Source of the DNA: Vallitaleaceae bacterium
GTDB lineage: Bacteria > Bacillota > Clostridia > Lachnospirales > Vallitaleaceae
Assembly: GCA_028277605.1 (NCBI GenBank)
Contig: JANQFZ010000026.1
Coordinates: forward strand, 1 to 64,000
Length of the DNA stretch: 64,000 nt
Reading direction: 5' to 3'
A model generated the notes under the pieces. That model was given only the letters and a program-made list of their open reading frames with translations, was not told the DNA's origin and did no database searches. This document shows, in pieces, positions 1 to 8,812 of the stretch. A program made the translations under genes and the position numbers. How positions within the stretch are numbered: position 1 is the first letter of the stretch; every line of letters starts with the position of its first letter.

Positions 1-58
1 CATTCTCACTTAATACTAACACCATTAGAATAATTATTATTCCCTTAATTTTTTTCAT
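1..58 (-). CDS. 5' end of a second SLH-type exported protein (partial)
   Basis: Only the first 19 codons are inside the window. They encode a signal peptide beginning MKKIKGIIIILMVLVLSEN. This differs at only a few positions from the signal peptide of the SLH-domain gene that starts at 1811, and the two DNA stretches are nearly identical. The start is supported by AAAGGAG upstream of the ATG. By homology it should be a paralogous exported S-layer homology protein, but its domains lie off the window. The likely explanation is tandem duplication of an SLH gene. Confidence 0.6.
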   Translation of the reverse strand, partial: MKKIKGIIIILMVLVLSEN

Positions 59-180
59 TTGTAGCACTCTCCTTTACTTTTTAGCACTTATAAGATATTG
101 GAGTTGTCTATGTACTTGCTGAAATCTTTTCTTTAATTACTTTATAGGACAAACTATTAACTTTTTTACTAAACGTCATT

Positions 181-502
181 TTAATTCGTGCATATATACC
201 CTAGATACTCAATTTTTCCTGTTTCCTCTGCAAATTTAGTATCGTTTCCAGCAATAAGCTTCTCATAACCGTATACTATTTCGTTGTATTCACGGTATAT
301 ATCATAATTAGCTATCAATTTTTTGTTTTTCCCAGTATGAGCATTATATACTGGTATTAGTTTCTGTTTTTATATTTTTAGATTTTAAGTATTCAAAAAA
401 TGTATCTTGGTCTGTTGCTGTTACTGTAGCATTCACTTTTAGACTATTTATAGGCATTAAACATATAATCAATAGTAATGCCATTACTCTATTTTTCATC
501 AT
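181..502 (-). pseudogene. Small exported protein, frameshifted
   Basis: Starts at ATGATG (502) after GAGGTGACGA, directly downstream of the SLH gene. The first frame encodes a signal peptide (MMKNRVMALLLIICLMPINS, then LKVNA) and about 25 further residues ending KNIKTETNTSI at a stop near 348. The +1 frame continues without a break as PVYNAHTGKNKKLIANY and ends GYICTN at 181. The two frames join smoothly if one base is restored near 350-360, giving a secreted protein of about 106 residues. No family is recognised. It is either a recent pseudogene or a sequencing error. The order SLH gene then small exported gene may be a repeated unit, because another SLH paralog begins at 58. Confidence 0.55.
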
Positions 503-510
503 TCGTCACC

Positions 511-1811
511 TCACTTATTGAAGTAAAATTCTGTACCGTATGCTGATGTCCACGTACGGTCAATTCTGTAACCTAAGCAATTATCCGTTTTACTTGTAAA
601 GTCATTTTCACCAAAGTAATCTATTTCGTCGTAATCAAAATATCTATCTAGCGTGTAGTCAAACATTGTATTAGCATTATCCTTAAATAACACACTTAAA
701 AATGTCTTATAAGCCTTTACATATCGGCTATCTACATAACCTTCATATTCCTTGCCGTTAATTACAATTATGGTGTTATATCTATACTCTTCTGGAATAT
801 CATTATATTTTAAAGAACTTAAAGTCAATATAAATTCTGGATTAGTCCCTATGGTTTCTATTGGATGTTTCCAACTTGGATTTACTATAAAGTCTAGTGC
901 AAAGTGTATAGAAAAAGATGAACGTCTTAACTCAACCTTTACAGCTTTATAATTTCCTCCTAAGTCAACATATCTAACTGCAATTTTTTCACCTTCAGGT
1001 AATATTGGTGTTGCTTTCTCAATAATACCCTTAATAATAGCTGTCTGCCCTTTGGTCATTGTATGGCTGCCATCACCACTAGAAACCGTTACCGTTCCAT
1101 TCTCATGGAAATCTAACTTATCAAAATTAACCCTCTTACTAAGTTCAGGGTCATCTTAATATCTTCAATGGACAGCTCTTGCGGTTCCTCTGGCTCTTGC
1201 GTAGGTTCTTCATCAATATCATTAAGCTTATTGTCAAGCCTAATAATAACCGTTGTAGCTTCTGCCCTGGTTAAAATTCCATTAGGTAAAAAACGTCCGT
1301 CTGGATAGCCTGTAATTATTCCTTCCTGATAGGTTATAAAAACATTCTTAGCATAATCACTATTAATGTCTTTTACATCCTTAACCTCCTCAAAGAAGGC
1401 TTTAAGCTTTGAGTTATCAACTTCTATATCATTATTAAGCTTTAAGGCTTTGGCTATAATATTCGCCATATGCTCCCTTGTAATATAAGACCCTTTTTTG
1501 ATTTCTCCATCCTCGATAATACCGATTTCAATAGCTTTATTTATGTAATTCTTAGCCCAATGTTCAGGATGGTTGTCCAGCTGATAACCTAGTGTAGTCA
1601 TAAGCAGCTTAATAAATGCATCCTGTTCTATTTTGTTTTCAGGTTTAAATGTACGATCGGTATAACCGTTAATAATACCCTTACTAACGAGCTTTTCAAT
1701 GTTATCTTTCGCCCAGTGGCTACTAATATCGGTTAAACTTATACCTGCGTATACATTCTCGCTTAGTATTAACACCATTAGCATAATTATTATTCCCTTA
1801 ATTTTTTTCAT
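511..1811 (-). pseudogene. S-layer homology (SLH) domain protein, frameshifted
   Basis: The first reading frame (1811 to 1113) has a signal peptide (residues 1-22, ending VYA) and three SLH domains at about 24-65, 75-125 and 140-190 (motifs HWAKDNIEKLVSKGIINGY and GYPDGRFLPNGILTRAEA), followed by an acidic Pro/Glu linker. SLH domains anchor exported proteins to the pyruvylated cell-wall polymer. After SIEDIK the frame runs into 15 odd residues and stops. The other frame reads DDPELSKRVNFDKLDFHENG and continues into a 182-residue domain ending at 511. Restoring one A in the AA at about 1157-1159 rejoins them (IEDIK-DDPELSK) into a protein of about 435 residues. The C-terminal domain is not recognised. 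The ribosome site before 1811 is weak. Confidence 0.75.
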
Positions 1812-2132
1812 TTGTTAAATACTCTTTTACTATATGTATAGAATTATTATATGCACTGCCTTAGCTTGTCTTTAAGATATACTCGACAAAATATCAATAA
1901 AAGCTGACCATATCTTGCCAGCATCCATCCTTGATAATTGTTTTTGATGTATTAACACTACTGTGCTCCATTGCCAAAACTAAGCCTAAATCCTAAACCA
2001 TGTATAAAGCTATTATTAAAATAAAAATGATTGTAGAATAATTTTTTAATTAGATGTTTCTATATTTTCTTGTGTAGAGAATCTTTGAGTCTACATATAA
2101 TTTAAAGCTTCTACCTAGAAATGCGAGAGTAT
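1812..2132. other. Intergenic, nothing recognised
   Basis: This is 321 bases of AT-rich sequence between the relaxation-type protein gene and the SLH gene. No convincing open frame, terminator or repeat was seen. It probably carries the promoter of the SLH gene on the minus strand, but no clear -35/-10 pair stands out. Confidence 0.4.
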
Positions 2133-3143
2133 CTAATAAAATTGGCACATTAATTCAGAACTAATATTACCACTTGTATCAATAACATTGATTAAAGAAT
2201 TATGGATACCATTATTGTTATACACTACAGAATCGGTGGTTAAATATATTCTATTCAAATAATTAGGTAACTGTTTTATAGCAAACTTAATTACTTTGAT
2301 AATTCCCTCTTTGTTTTCACAAACAAAAAGTATAATTGGCATTCCTTTAGTTGTCCTGTTAGAAAAATAAGATTTTACCATACGGATCCTATGTTCAATT
2401 TCTTTTTCAACTTCACTTTGAGATATTCTTTTATCATTGTATCTAAAATATATTGGCTCAATTAGTACATAGTACCAGTTATTATCAACTTTTGTCTTTA
2501 TTTCACAATTTAACTTGTTTAGTCCTAAGCTCTTTTGATAAAAATTAATATTTGTATCATAATCAACAAAAGAATGCAACTTAGTAAAATAAAGCATAAT
2601 ATTCATGGCAGCTAATTTTTTTACTATATTATCAACTGGTGTAACTGAAGCTAAACTATCATATGTTTTTGAAAAGCCACAAATACGTTTTATAAAATTA
2701 TACCCTATTGCTGTTAAAGTATAAAAAGCAACTATTTTTTTGTTAGGTGTCTGGTATTGAAATCTTCTAACAATACTAGATTGTGTTAAAACAGATAATC
2801 TACCTTTTAAACTTTCATAATCCGTGGGTATTATCTTATCTTTATATTTAGTAGAATGATATATTAGAACTCTATGTATCATATCTCTAGTACCATATTC
2901 TACATCTGCTATGGCATTTGCAATAAATAAGTCAGAAAGCGTAAAATAATTAGTTAAATATTTGACCATAACTTCATCCATTGTAAGATTTTTATTTTCT
3001 TTAGTTAATGTTAACTCTATATCTTGATGAAACAAAAAAGGCGTTTGTTTATCATTTATTAGTTTAATAATCTGCTCTAATTTATTAGAAGTACTTTGAG
3101 GTTTAGCTTCTCTATAATTATATTCTTCTTTATAATTGTTCAT
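2133..3143 (-). CDS. Replication-relaxation (Replic_Relax-like) protein of a conjugative element
   Basis: A 336-residue protein with no signal peptide or membrane segment. The region around residues 75-165 looks like a winged-helix domain (RDMIHRVLIYHS, then SSIVRRFQYQ and FYTLTAIGYNFI). The C-terminal half resembles the nuclease-like part of Replic_Relax proteins (INCEIK-type beta strands followed by a long basic helix and IILFVCENKEG). Such proteins sit beside coupling ATPases in Gram-positive conjugative elements and are thought to help process transfer DNA. The start has a strong GGGGGAG site. It is last in a same-strand run from the VirD4-like gene, 19 bases after the S1-like gene. The family call is from overall pattern only and no catalytic residues are assigned. 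Confidence 0.5.
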   Translation of the reverse strand: MNNYKEEYNYREAKPQSTSNKLEQIIKLINDKQTPFLFHQDIELTLTKENKNLTMDEVMVKYLTNYFTLSDLFIANAIADVEYGTRDMIHRVLIYHSTKYKDKIIPTDYESLKGRLSVLTQSSIVRRFQYQTPNKKIVAFYTLTAIGYNFIKRICGFSKTYDSLASVTPVDNIVKKLAAMNIMLYFTKLHSFVDYDTNINFYQKSLGLNKLNCEIKTKVDNNWYYVLIEPIYFRYNDKRISQSEVEKEIEHRIRMVKSYFSNRTTKGMPIILFVCENKEGIIKVIKFAIKQLPNYLNRIYLTTDSVVYNNNGIHNSLINVIDTSGNISSELMCQFY

Positions 3144-3162
3144 TGAATATTCTCCCCCTTCC

Positions 3163-4107
3163 TTACTCTACTTGTTCAGGTAACATTTTAAAAACTCTAG
3201 CCTTAAAAATCTTTTTCTCTTCGTTGACATTATAAATATATCCTTGATATTTCATTCCTTCTAGAATCGGAATATTTCTTTCTTTATTAGGATACTCTAC
3301 ATACAGGTCTATATCATCTAATCCATCTATTCTTGCAAAGAACTTATAATCTAACTTGTTAATACACGTAAAGGTTACAACAGTTTCTCTAGGAAATTTC
3401 TTTTCTATACCTTCCCAAGGGTCAGGCATTAAATTCTTTCTAGAACAAATAAAGTGTTCATTCTTTACATAAATATTTGATGAAGATCTATTCTTACGTG
3501 GCATGTGTTTAATTATATCTATGTCAACGACTCTATTTCGAACAGCTACTTTTTCTAAGTAATATTCGTAGCCCTGTTTCCAATGCTCAATTGGGATAAC
3601 GCCCATTATACCAATGTTTCCAATATCTATGATTACCCTTTTTTTCCCTGAATCAATAAACTTAATAATAGCTTTTTCAATAATTGGACTTTCCTTATTT
3701 TCTAGCCGTTTAATAATGTCTAACCTCTTTTCACTCTGTGCTTTATCTTTAGCTCGCTTTCTACTTACATATACCCGCTTATTTTTTATATCGATATCAT
3801 AAATTAATACTGGAATCTCTTTATTCAAGTGTCTATGTTTAGTTTTAGGAGGATATACTTTCCCAAATAACTCCTCATTAGGCATGTAAAAAATATACCC
3901 ATAATAGAGTTGAGCTGTTAAATTGCCTTCAACATCAGCTGCACTGAAAATTTTGCTAAAAATTCTTTTAGTAGATAATAACTTATTAAATTTCTTTATC
4001 AAATCTTCTTCAGATTCTATCTCACTAAGTTCCTTATATTTGCTTATAAATAAATCTGTAATATTATTTTCTAAAACTTCACTTTCCTGATTTTGAACCG
4101 TATCCAT
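3163..4107 (-). CDS. S1/OB-fold-like protein of the conjugation module
   Basis: A 314-residue soluble protein. The start is taken at ATG 4107, preceded by GGAGG nine bases away, rather than the upstream TTG at 4122. Residues about 65-120 (AQLYYGYIFYM, then IPVLIYDIDIKNKRVYVSRK) and about 140-190 (GKKRVIIDIGNIGIMGVIP) have the beta-strand and glycine pattern of S1-type OB folds, which bind single-stranded nucleic acid. A third OB-like stretch ends the protein (YQGYIYNVNEEKKIFKARV). Seven-base-range spacing to neighbouring genes suggests co-transcription with the lipoprotein and Replic_Relax genes. Proteins with S1-like domains occur in clostridial conjugative elements, but their role is not established. 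Binding of transferred DNA or RNA is an inference. Confidence 0.5.
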   Translation of the reverse strand: MDTVQNQESEVLENNITDLFISKYKELSEIESEEDLIKKFNKLLSTKRIFSKIFSAADVEGNLTAQLYYGYIFYMPNEELFGKVYPPKTKHRHLNKEIPVLIYDIDIKNKRVYVSRKRAKDKAQSEKRLDIIKRLENKESPIIEKAIIKFIDSGKKRVIIDIGNIGIMGVIPIEHWKQGYEYYLEKVAVRNRVVDIDIIKHMPRKNRSSSNIYVKNEHFICSRKNLMPDPWEGIEKKFPRETVVTFTCINKLDYKFFARIDGLDDIDLYVEYPNKERNIPILEGMKYQGYIYNVNEEKKIFKARVFKMLPEQVE

Positions 4108-4129
4108 TGATTCTACCTCCAATAAAATT

Positions 4130-4576
4130 TTAACTTACTAATCCTTCTATCATAGGTTTTGCATATATTACTATAATAAATAATATTGGAAAACCTAGCC
4201 CAATCCACAGCCCCCATTTTTGCAATTTTTTATTCTTATACTTAAAAAGAATGTAAATACTTGCTCCAATAAAAAAGAAAATTAAACTAATGTATCCAAT
4301 ATACTTTGCAAGTGCATTATAGCAACCTTCAAAAATAAAAATGCCTTGCTTGGTTAAGTAATCCATATAGTTACCTTCTATATTGCCTTTTTTATGTTCT
4401 TTCTCTAAAAAATCACTAAACTCAGTATTATTATTTTTAACAAAATTATTGTAAACCTCATTTGATGTTAATACACGCTTCCCCTCATTTTTTTCAACAT
4501 TTACTATATAATCTACACTAACACATCCAGAAGTAAATACTGTAAAAAACAATACTATAAGGAGCATTTTATTCAT
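4130..4576 (-). CDS. Small lipoprotein with two C-terminal membrane segments
   Basis: A 148-residue protein. The N-terminus MNKMLLIVLFFTVFTSGC is a lipoprotein signal with lipobox TSGC (Cys18 lipidated). A charged, Asn-rich outer segment (about 25-80) is followed by two hydrophobic helices at about 92-112 and 121-141, separated by a lysine-rich turn (KYKNKKLQK). AGGAGGTGA precedes the start. The position between the coupling ATPase and the S1-like protein suggests an envelope part of the conjugation machine, by analogy with small lipoproteins or pilin-like proteins of type IV secretion systems. No family is recognised. Confidence 0.6.
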   Translation of the reverse strand: MNKMLLIVLFFTVFTSGCVSVDYIVNVEKNEGKRVLTSNEVYNNFVKNNNTEFSDFLEKEHKKGNIEGNYMDYLTKQGIFIFEGCYNALAKYIGYISLIFFFIGASIYILFKYKNKKLQKWGLWIGLGFPILFIIVIYAKPMIEGLVS

Positions 4577-4762
4577 ATCATTTCACCTCCTAAATAAATG
4601 AAATCTGCTGCTATCTTACTTATTATTTCAAACCTGAACCAGTAAAGTCAACAAAAAAGTAATAAAAAACATAAAAGCAGTTAAAATACTACCTTTATGT
4701 GAATCATACTAATATCAGGTTTCACATTTATAGTTATACAGTTAATTATATAACTATAAAAT

Positions 4763-7249
4763 TTATATGTCATCAATATTTACTATTTCACTATTCTTAT
4801 TCATATTTTCGTCAAAATTTTTTATTGCTTTTTTATAACTCTGTATAGAATCATTTTGATTTATTGGTGTGTTATTAACATCTGACTCTATATTATTGGC
4901 CAATCTAATAGTCTCATAATTAACAGATTGATTAGTTTCTGATTTATCTGATGATTCTGTATCCTCATCCTTATAATGTTGTTCCCACATATATTCAAGT
5001 TTTCGCTTCAAGCTATATGCACGCTTAGATAGAAAAAAAACTCTCCCATGTATGGGTTTTAGTAATCTTCCTTCACGAGTTGTTATAAAAGTAACTTCTT
5101 GAAAATCTCTTTTATTTCTAATACTATTAGGTTCAATTATATTCTCTAATGTAGGTGTTGTTCTTTCACTGAAAGAGATTATAGGATTATCATCAGATAA
5201 GTGAGTTTCAGATATACCCGTTTGAACCACATGTTTGATGTCTTTCCCCGCTAACTCACTGTATTCTTTCATTTCTGTAGAATTCGCTCTCCCAAACACA
5301 ATATGATGACCGCAACTATTCATTAAAACTCCTTTAAGATGCTTTGTAAAAGGACTTTTATTAAGCTGATCAAGCGTTTGCAATGCGACATTCATAGAAA
5401 CTCTAAATTTTCTAAATAAACTGAAACAACTTTCAAATGCAGGAGACACAATTACAGGAAATTCATCAATATAACAAAAATGAGGCAATCGAGTCCATTC
5501 ATTACCAGGTCGTCTTAATACTGCATTTATAAACGAAACTGAGTAAAACAACCCAAAAGCAGGAGAATCACTAGGACCTAGTTCGCCAAGTTCAATATTG
5601 CATACCGTTATCTCTCCATTTGCAAGTGCTTTATCTATGTCTACAGAATTCTGTGTACACAGAACATTTTTAATTAAAGGATTAGTTAAAAAGTTATTCA
5701 ACTGTACACGCAACCCTCGACTATGTTGAGAAAAAGTATCTCTACCGACTCCTAAAAAATCTCGTTGTAAAACATCTTTTATTGTCTGAAATTGATTATT
5801 GATATTAATTTTATCTAATTCATCTAAATACGGAATGATTCTATCAAAATCATTCAATAAAAATAGTACATCGTTGGGAGTTGGGTGTATTCCTTGGTGT
5901 ATTCTTGGATAAGTTAGCATTAATAGCATTGATATAGTAGTAGTAGCAATACGATTAATACTGGAAAAATAGGGGTCTGATTTAGTACCTGATAGTTCAT
6001 TTAAAACCTGCATAACATCTGCAAATAAAGTAGCTCTTTTTACCATTTCCTGTGTACGTGCCCAATCAGGTATAGTAGGAGAAATAAAAAGTGGATTAAA
6101 GCCAATAAATTCCTCCTTTAACTTCCCTTCGGGTGTTAACTTAGGGTCAATTCGATTGCATTTAAAGTTAAATGATTTTGTTAATTCATAAACTTTATCT
6201 GTGATAGAATCATCTGGTGCTATGACCGTAATTCCAGCCATCTTAAACTTTTTTATTAATTGATTGTAGTTTTTCATATTACCCTTTTTAGAGCGTACAT
6301 AATTTATAGAAAAATCGCTATCTTTAATTTTCTTTGTTAAGTAAAATTTATCTTTTTTTATGTATTTCATACATATTTTTTTAAGTTTAGCCATATTTCT
6401 ATACCTAACTCTTAAGTCATGATAAATAGCAGGTAATAAGCAAGAAGAGGTCTTCGCTGTGCCAGTAGCTCCAACGATTATGCTGTGAAGCCATCTATCA
6501 TGTTCAGATATAGTGCTCTTAACACCATTTTTCATATTTGTTACAATAGACATAGTATAGGAATAAAAAGTACTTTTAGGCAAATGAATATAGTGAGTTA
6601 TTTTAAAATTTTTAATATCATTTTTTAACTCTGCATCCTTCATTATTTGTAAATATATATTTAAAATTATAATAAAACTTATTAGTGTTGGTATAGCTAG
6701 AACAATATAACCTAGCCCCAATACTTTATTGACTGTCATTGTTGGGGTTAATTTACATTTAGATATAAATGGTATGAACAACTTATAACTTATTATATAA
6801 AAAAAGGTTGCAAACCTAAAAGATAATACAATAATGATAAAAACTAATGTCCCTAATTTTCTAGTATGATAATTCCAAAAGACAGTACTTGTTGACGATA
6901 GCCATATTATAATAGGACTTACAAGCCAAAATAGTAAAACATATTGATTTTGGGGAAATATAGTTAGATCTAATGTAATAAAACTATCATGAAACTGAAC
7001 ACCATAAGCTATAGATTCTACTAAGAATACAACATAATAAATAAGAATAACTGCTTCCTTAAGATGACTCATTAAAAAGGTTTTAGTTTCTTTAAGAGTT
7101 TGTAAAGTAGTAGAATCCTTGCTATTCTTTAATACATATTCATTAACCATAATTGTTTTTGAGTTTGTATTATAGTTTAGCCCTGTTGTTTCATGAACAA
7201 AATTTATTATTTTACTACACTTGTTTTTATAAATATCCATTTCTGACAT
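4763..7249 (-). CDS. Type IV coupling protein, VirD4/TraG family ATPase
   Basis: An 828-residue membrane ATPase that delivers relaxosome DNA to a conjugative type IV secretion channel. Hydrophobic segments lie at about 65-85, 100-120, 125-155 and 180-205. The Walker A motif GATGTAKT is at about 260-267, and Walker B (CYIDEFPVI) at about 590-598. The TraG/TraD C-terminal recognition region follows (LNKSPFTKHLKGVLMNSCGH, then FGRANSTEMKEYSELAG). The tail of about 80 residues is charged and Asn/Ser-rich. AGGAGGAACGATATT precedes the ATG. The coding frame is intact. It lacks VirB4 and a recognisable relaxase nearby, so either the element continues left of the window or it is incomplete. Confidence 0.85.
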   Translation of the reverse strand: MSEMDIYKNKCSKIINFVHETTGLNYNTNSKTIMVNEYVLKNSKDSTTLQTLKETKTFLMSHLKEAVILIYYVVFLVESIAYGVQFHDSFITLDLTIFPQNQYVLLFWLVSPIIIWLSSTSTVFWNYHTRKLGTLVFIIIVLSFRFATFFYIISYKLFIPFISKCKLTPTMTVNKVLGLGYIVLAIPTLISFIIILNIYLQIMKDAELKNDIKNFKITHYIHLPKSTFYSYTMSIVTNMKNGVKSTISEHDRWLHSIIVGATGTAKTSSCLLPAIYHDLRVRYRNMAKLKKICMKYIKKDKFYLTKKIKDSDFSINYVRSKKGNMKNYNQLIKKFKMAGITVIAPDDSITDKVYELTKSFNFKCNRIDPKLTPEGKLKEEFIGFNPLFISPTIPDWARTQEMVKRATLFADVMQVLNELSGTKSDPYFSSINRIATTTISMLLMLTYPRIHQGIHPTPNDVLFLLNDFDRIIPYLDELDKININNQFQTIKDVLQRDFLGVGRDTFSQHSRGLRVQLNNFLTNPLIKNVLCTQNSVDIDKALANGEITVCNIELGELGPSDSPAFGLFYSVSFINAVLRRPGNEWTRLPHFCYIDEFPVIVSPAFESCFSLFRKFRVSMNVALQTLDQLNKSPFTKHLKGVLMNSCGHHIVFGRANSTEMKEYSELAGKDIKHVVQTGISETHLSDDNPIISFSERTTPTLENIIEPNSIRNKRDFQEVTFITTREGRLLKPIHGRVFFLSKRAYSLKRKLEYMWEQHYKDEDTESSDKSETNQSVNYETIRLANNIESDVNNTPINQNDSIQSYKKAIKNFDENMNKNSEIVNIDDI

Positions 7250-7471
7250 AATATCGTTCCTCCTATATAATTAACTTTAACAAGTCACAATAAAAAAAGT
7301 CAAGCAAATTATATAAAATTCATTTGAAACAAAACTATTATAGCATTTAATTTGGTTAGTAGTACACTTGATTTATAGTATCTTCCATCCTATCAGACAT
7401 ACTATAAGGTCTTAAAATTAGTATCAATATTTAGTTATAGCAGCTATTTATTAACTTTACTTTTAGATATA

Positions 7472-7512
7472 AAAATACCCTTAAGCCTTTTGATAGTTGG
7501 ATTAAGGGTTAT
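7472..7512 (-). terminator. Hairpin with T-run in the 7250-7712 gap
   Basis: On the minus strand AACCCTTAATCC pairs with GGCTTAAGGGT across an 11-base loop, one mismatch, followed by ATTTTTAT. It is placed to end transcription of the 7713-8222 gene before the coupling-protein gene. The rest of the 463-base gap shows nothing else recognisable. Confidence 0.6.
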
Positions 7513-7712
7513 ATTTAAAATGTTTTGTTTTGTGCTAAGTACTCTTTTCTTAATAATGAGTTTAATTCCATAATTATTATTTAATATAATAAGAAGCTTT
7601 GGTTCATGGCATTTCATTTTGACAGTCTTTTTGTTACAACTGCTTTTACGCTTTTGGCGACTAATTGAAGGCGTTTAGGATTTAAAGCAATATTTACTAT
7701 AACAATTAATAA

Positions 7713-8222
7713 TTACTTCTTAAAGCAGATGGGTAAATTGAAATCCCTTGAGAACTCTTGATATGTCCTTAACCATTCTGTAAATTCTTTAATAATTTCA
7801 TCAGCATCACCATAAATGTCTGTTGTTGCTAAGAAATATCCGTCAGAGAGATAATGAATTTTTCTTTCCATTTCATCATCAATATTGAAAATTGGGTTGT
7901 CTATTAATAATTTATATATAATTGATAGCGCTTCATCATTTTCTAACTGATCATGCTCTAGCTGTTTGTAAATAACCCCTAGAACTATTTTTATATCCAT
8001 TATCTCTATATTCCATTTGCAACATTCTAATAAGATCGTTCTTATTTGAAGCGTCTTATTTCCTTTAACAAAAGGAATATCATATAGGTCATCTGGTATT
8101 ACCCTATCATTTTCTAGGCATATATCTAACCACTCTAGTATATCTTGGTAGATAAACAGCCCACTATCTAACCCTAGTAATAAAACTTTTATTTCTTCAT
8201 CCACTTTCAATTGTTCCCGCAA
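7713..8222 (-). CDS. Hypothetical acidic protein, possibly immunity-like; 5' end may be frameshifted
   Basis: A 169-residue, helix-rich, acidic soluble protein with no recognised family. Its general character (small, acidic, many Asp/Glu and Leu) and its position after a fragment that could be the tail of a toxin make an immunity protein a possibility, but this is a guess. The open frame begins at a TTG with no good ribosome site. Upstream, ATGATG at 8253-8256 follows AAGGTGG and opens a frame reading MSKIIINQSIIAG that is one base out of phase with this one. A single-base lesion near 8215-8225 would join them. The native start may therefore be at 8253. Confidence 0.5.
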   Translation of the reverse strand: MREQLKVDEEIKVLLLGLDSGLFIYQDILEWLDICLENDRVIPDDLYDIPFVKGNKTLQIRTILLECCKWNIEIMDIKIVLGVIYKQLEHDQLENDEALSIIYKLLIDNPIFNIDDEMERKIHYLSDGYFLATTDIYGDADEIIKEFTEWLRTYQEFSRDFNLPICFKK

Positions 8223-8281
8223 TAATAGATTGATTTATTATGATTTTACTCATCATTAGCCACCTTGTCAAATTTGAGAAC

Positions 8282-8381
8282 CTACAACTTCCTAGCCTTA
8301 ATGGCAAAAGCTTTCATGAACTTCACCCACATTCATATCTATGTCAGCTACCTTACCTAAAACTTCACCTCCACCATAGAA
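8282..8381 (-). pseudogene. Short coding remnant upstream of the 7713 gene
   Basis: The minus strand reads YGGGEVLGKVADIDMNVGEV in one frame. After a one-base shift it reads MKAFAIKARKL followed by a stop at 8282. The mixture of codon use and composition looks like the 3' end of a real gene, truncated upstream by a stop at 8382-8384. No family is recognised. It lies between the tRNA-Ser terminator and the hypothetical gene. Confidence 0.25.
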
Positions 8382-8473
8382 TTATATATGAATCATTACA
8401 GGAAGCATAAATCTAAATATACTTGATGTATAAAATTATTGCTAAAACCTTCTCCTCTCTCCCCCCACAGAAA

Positions 8474-8524
8474 CACAAAAAACGTCCTACACCCCCTACA
8501 AATAAGGGGTTCAGCTAGGACGTT
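8474..8524 (-). terminator. Terminator downstream of tRNA-Ser
   Basis: On the minus strand AACGTCCTA pairs with TAGGACGTT, with an inner CCCCTTATTTGTAGGGG hairpin, followed by a run of T. It lies 13 bases past the 3' end of the tRNA-Ser gene. Confidence 0.8.
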
Positions 8525-8537
8525 CTTGATATAAAAC

Positions 8538-8624
8538 GGAGAGAGAGGGATTTGAACCCTCGGTGCGCTTGTAACGCACAGCGGTTTTCGAGACCGCCAC
8601 CTTAAGCCACTCGGACATCTCTCC
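8538..8624 (-). tRNA. tRNA-Ser (anticodon CGA)
   Basis: An 87-base class II tRNA. The acceptor stem GGAGAGA pairs with TCTCTCC, the anticodon stem GCGGT/ACCGC encloses loop CTCGAAA, and there is a long variable arm and a GGTTCAAATCC T-arm. The anticodon CGA reads UCG. CCA is not encoded. Conjugation and pseudogene-rich DNA begins just beyond its 3' end, so it is a plausible integration site for the island at 1-8.4 kb. The matching copy of the tRNA end is not in the window. Confidence 0.95.
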
Positions 8625-8812
8625 AAATACATAGGTCATTATACTACAATTCCACCAAAAATAAAACATCTATTTTTAGATAACTTAATTATTATGGCTA
8701 TTACGTAATTAGAACTTCATTATCTGCTATAAAACTAGTCTAATGAAGTTCCATATTGTTTCTTGTTCTAATATATTTAATTAATATTTATTACATTCTA
8801 TAACAAACTAAG

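Noticed and set aside
1-8381. CRISPR array or restriction-modification system in the island
   Set aside because: No regularly spaced direct repeats and no Cas, methylase or endonuclease motifs were seen.
8396-8632. Minus-strand open frame of 78 codons
   Set aside because: It runs through the tRNA-Ser gene and its terminator, and the sequence is explained by those RNA features.
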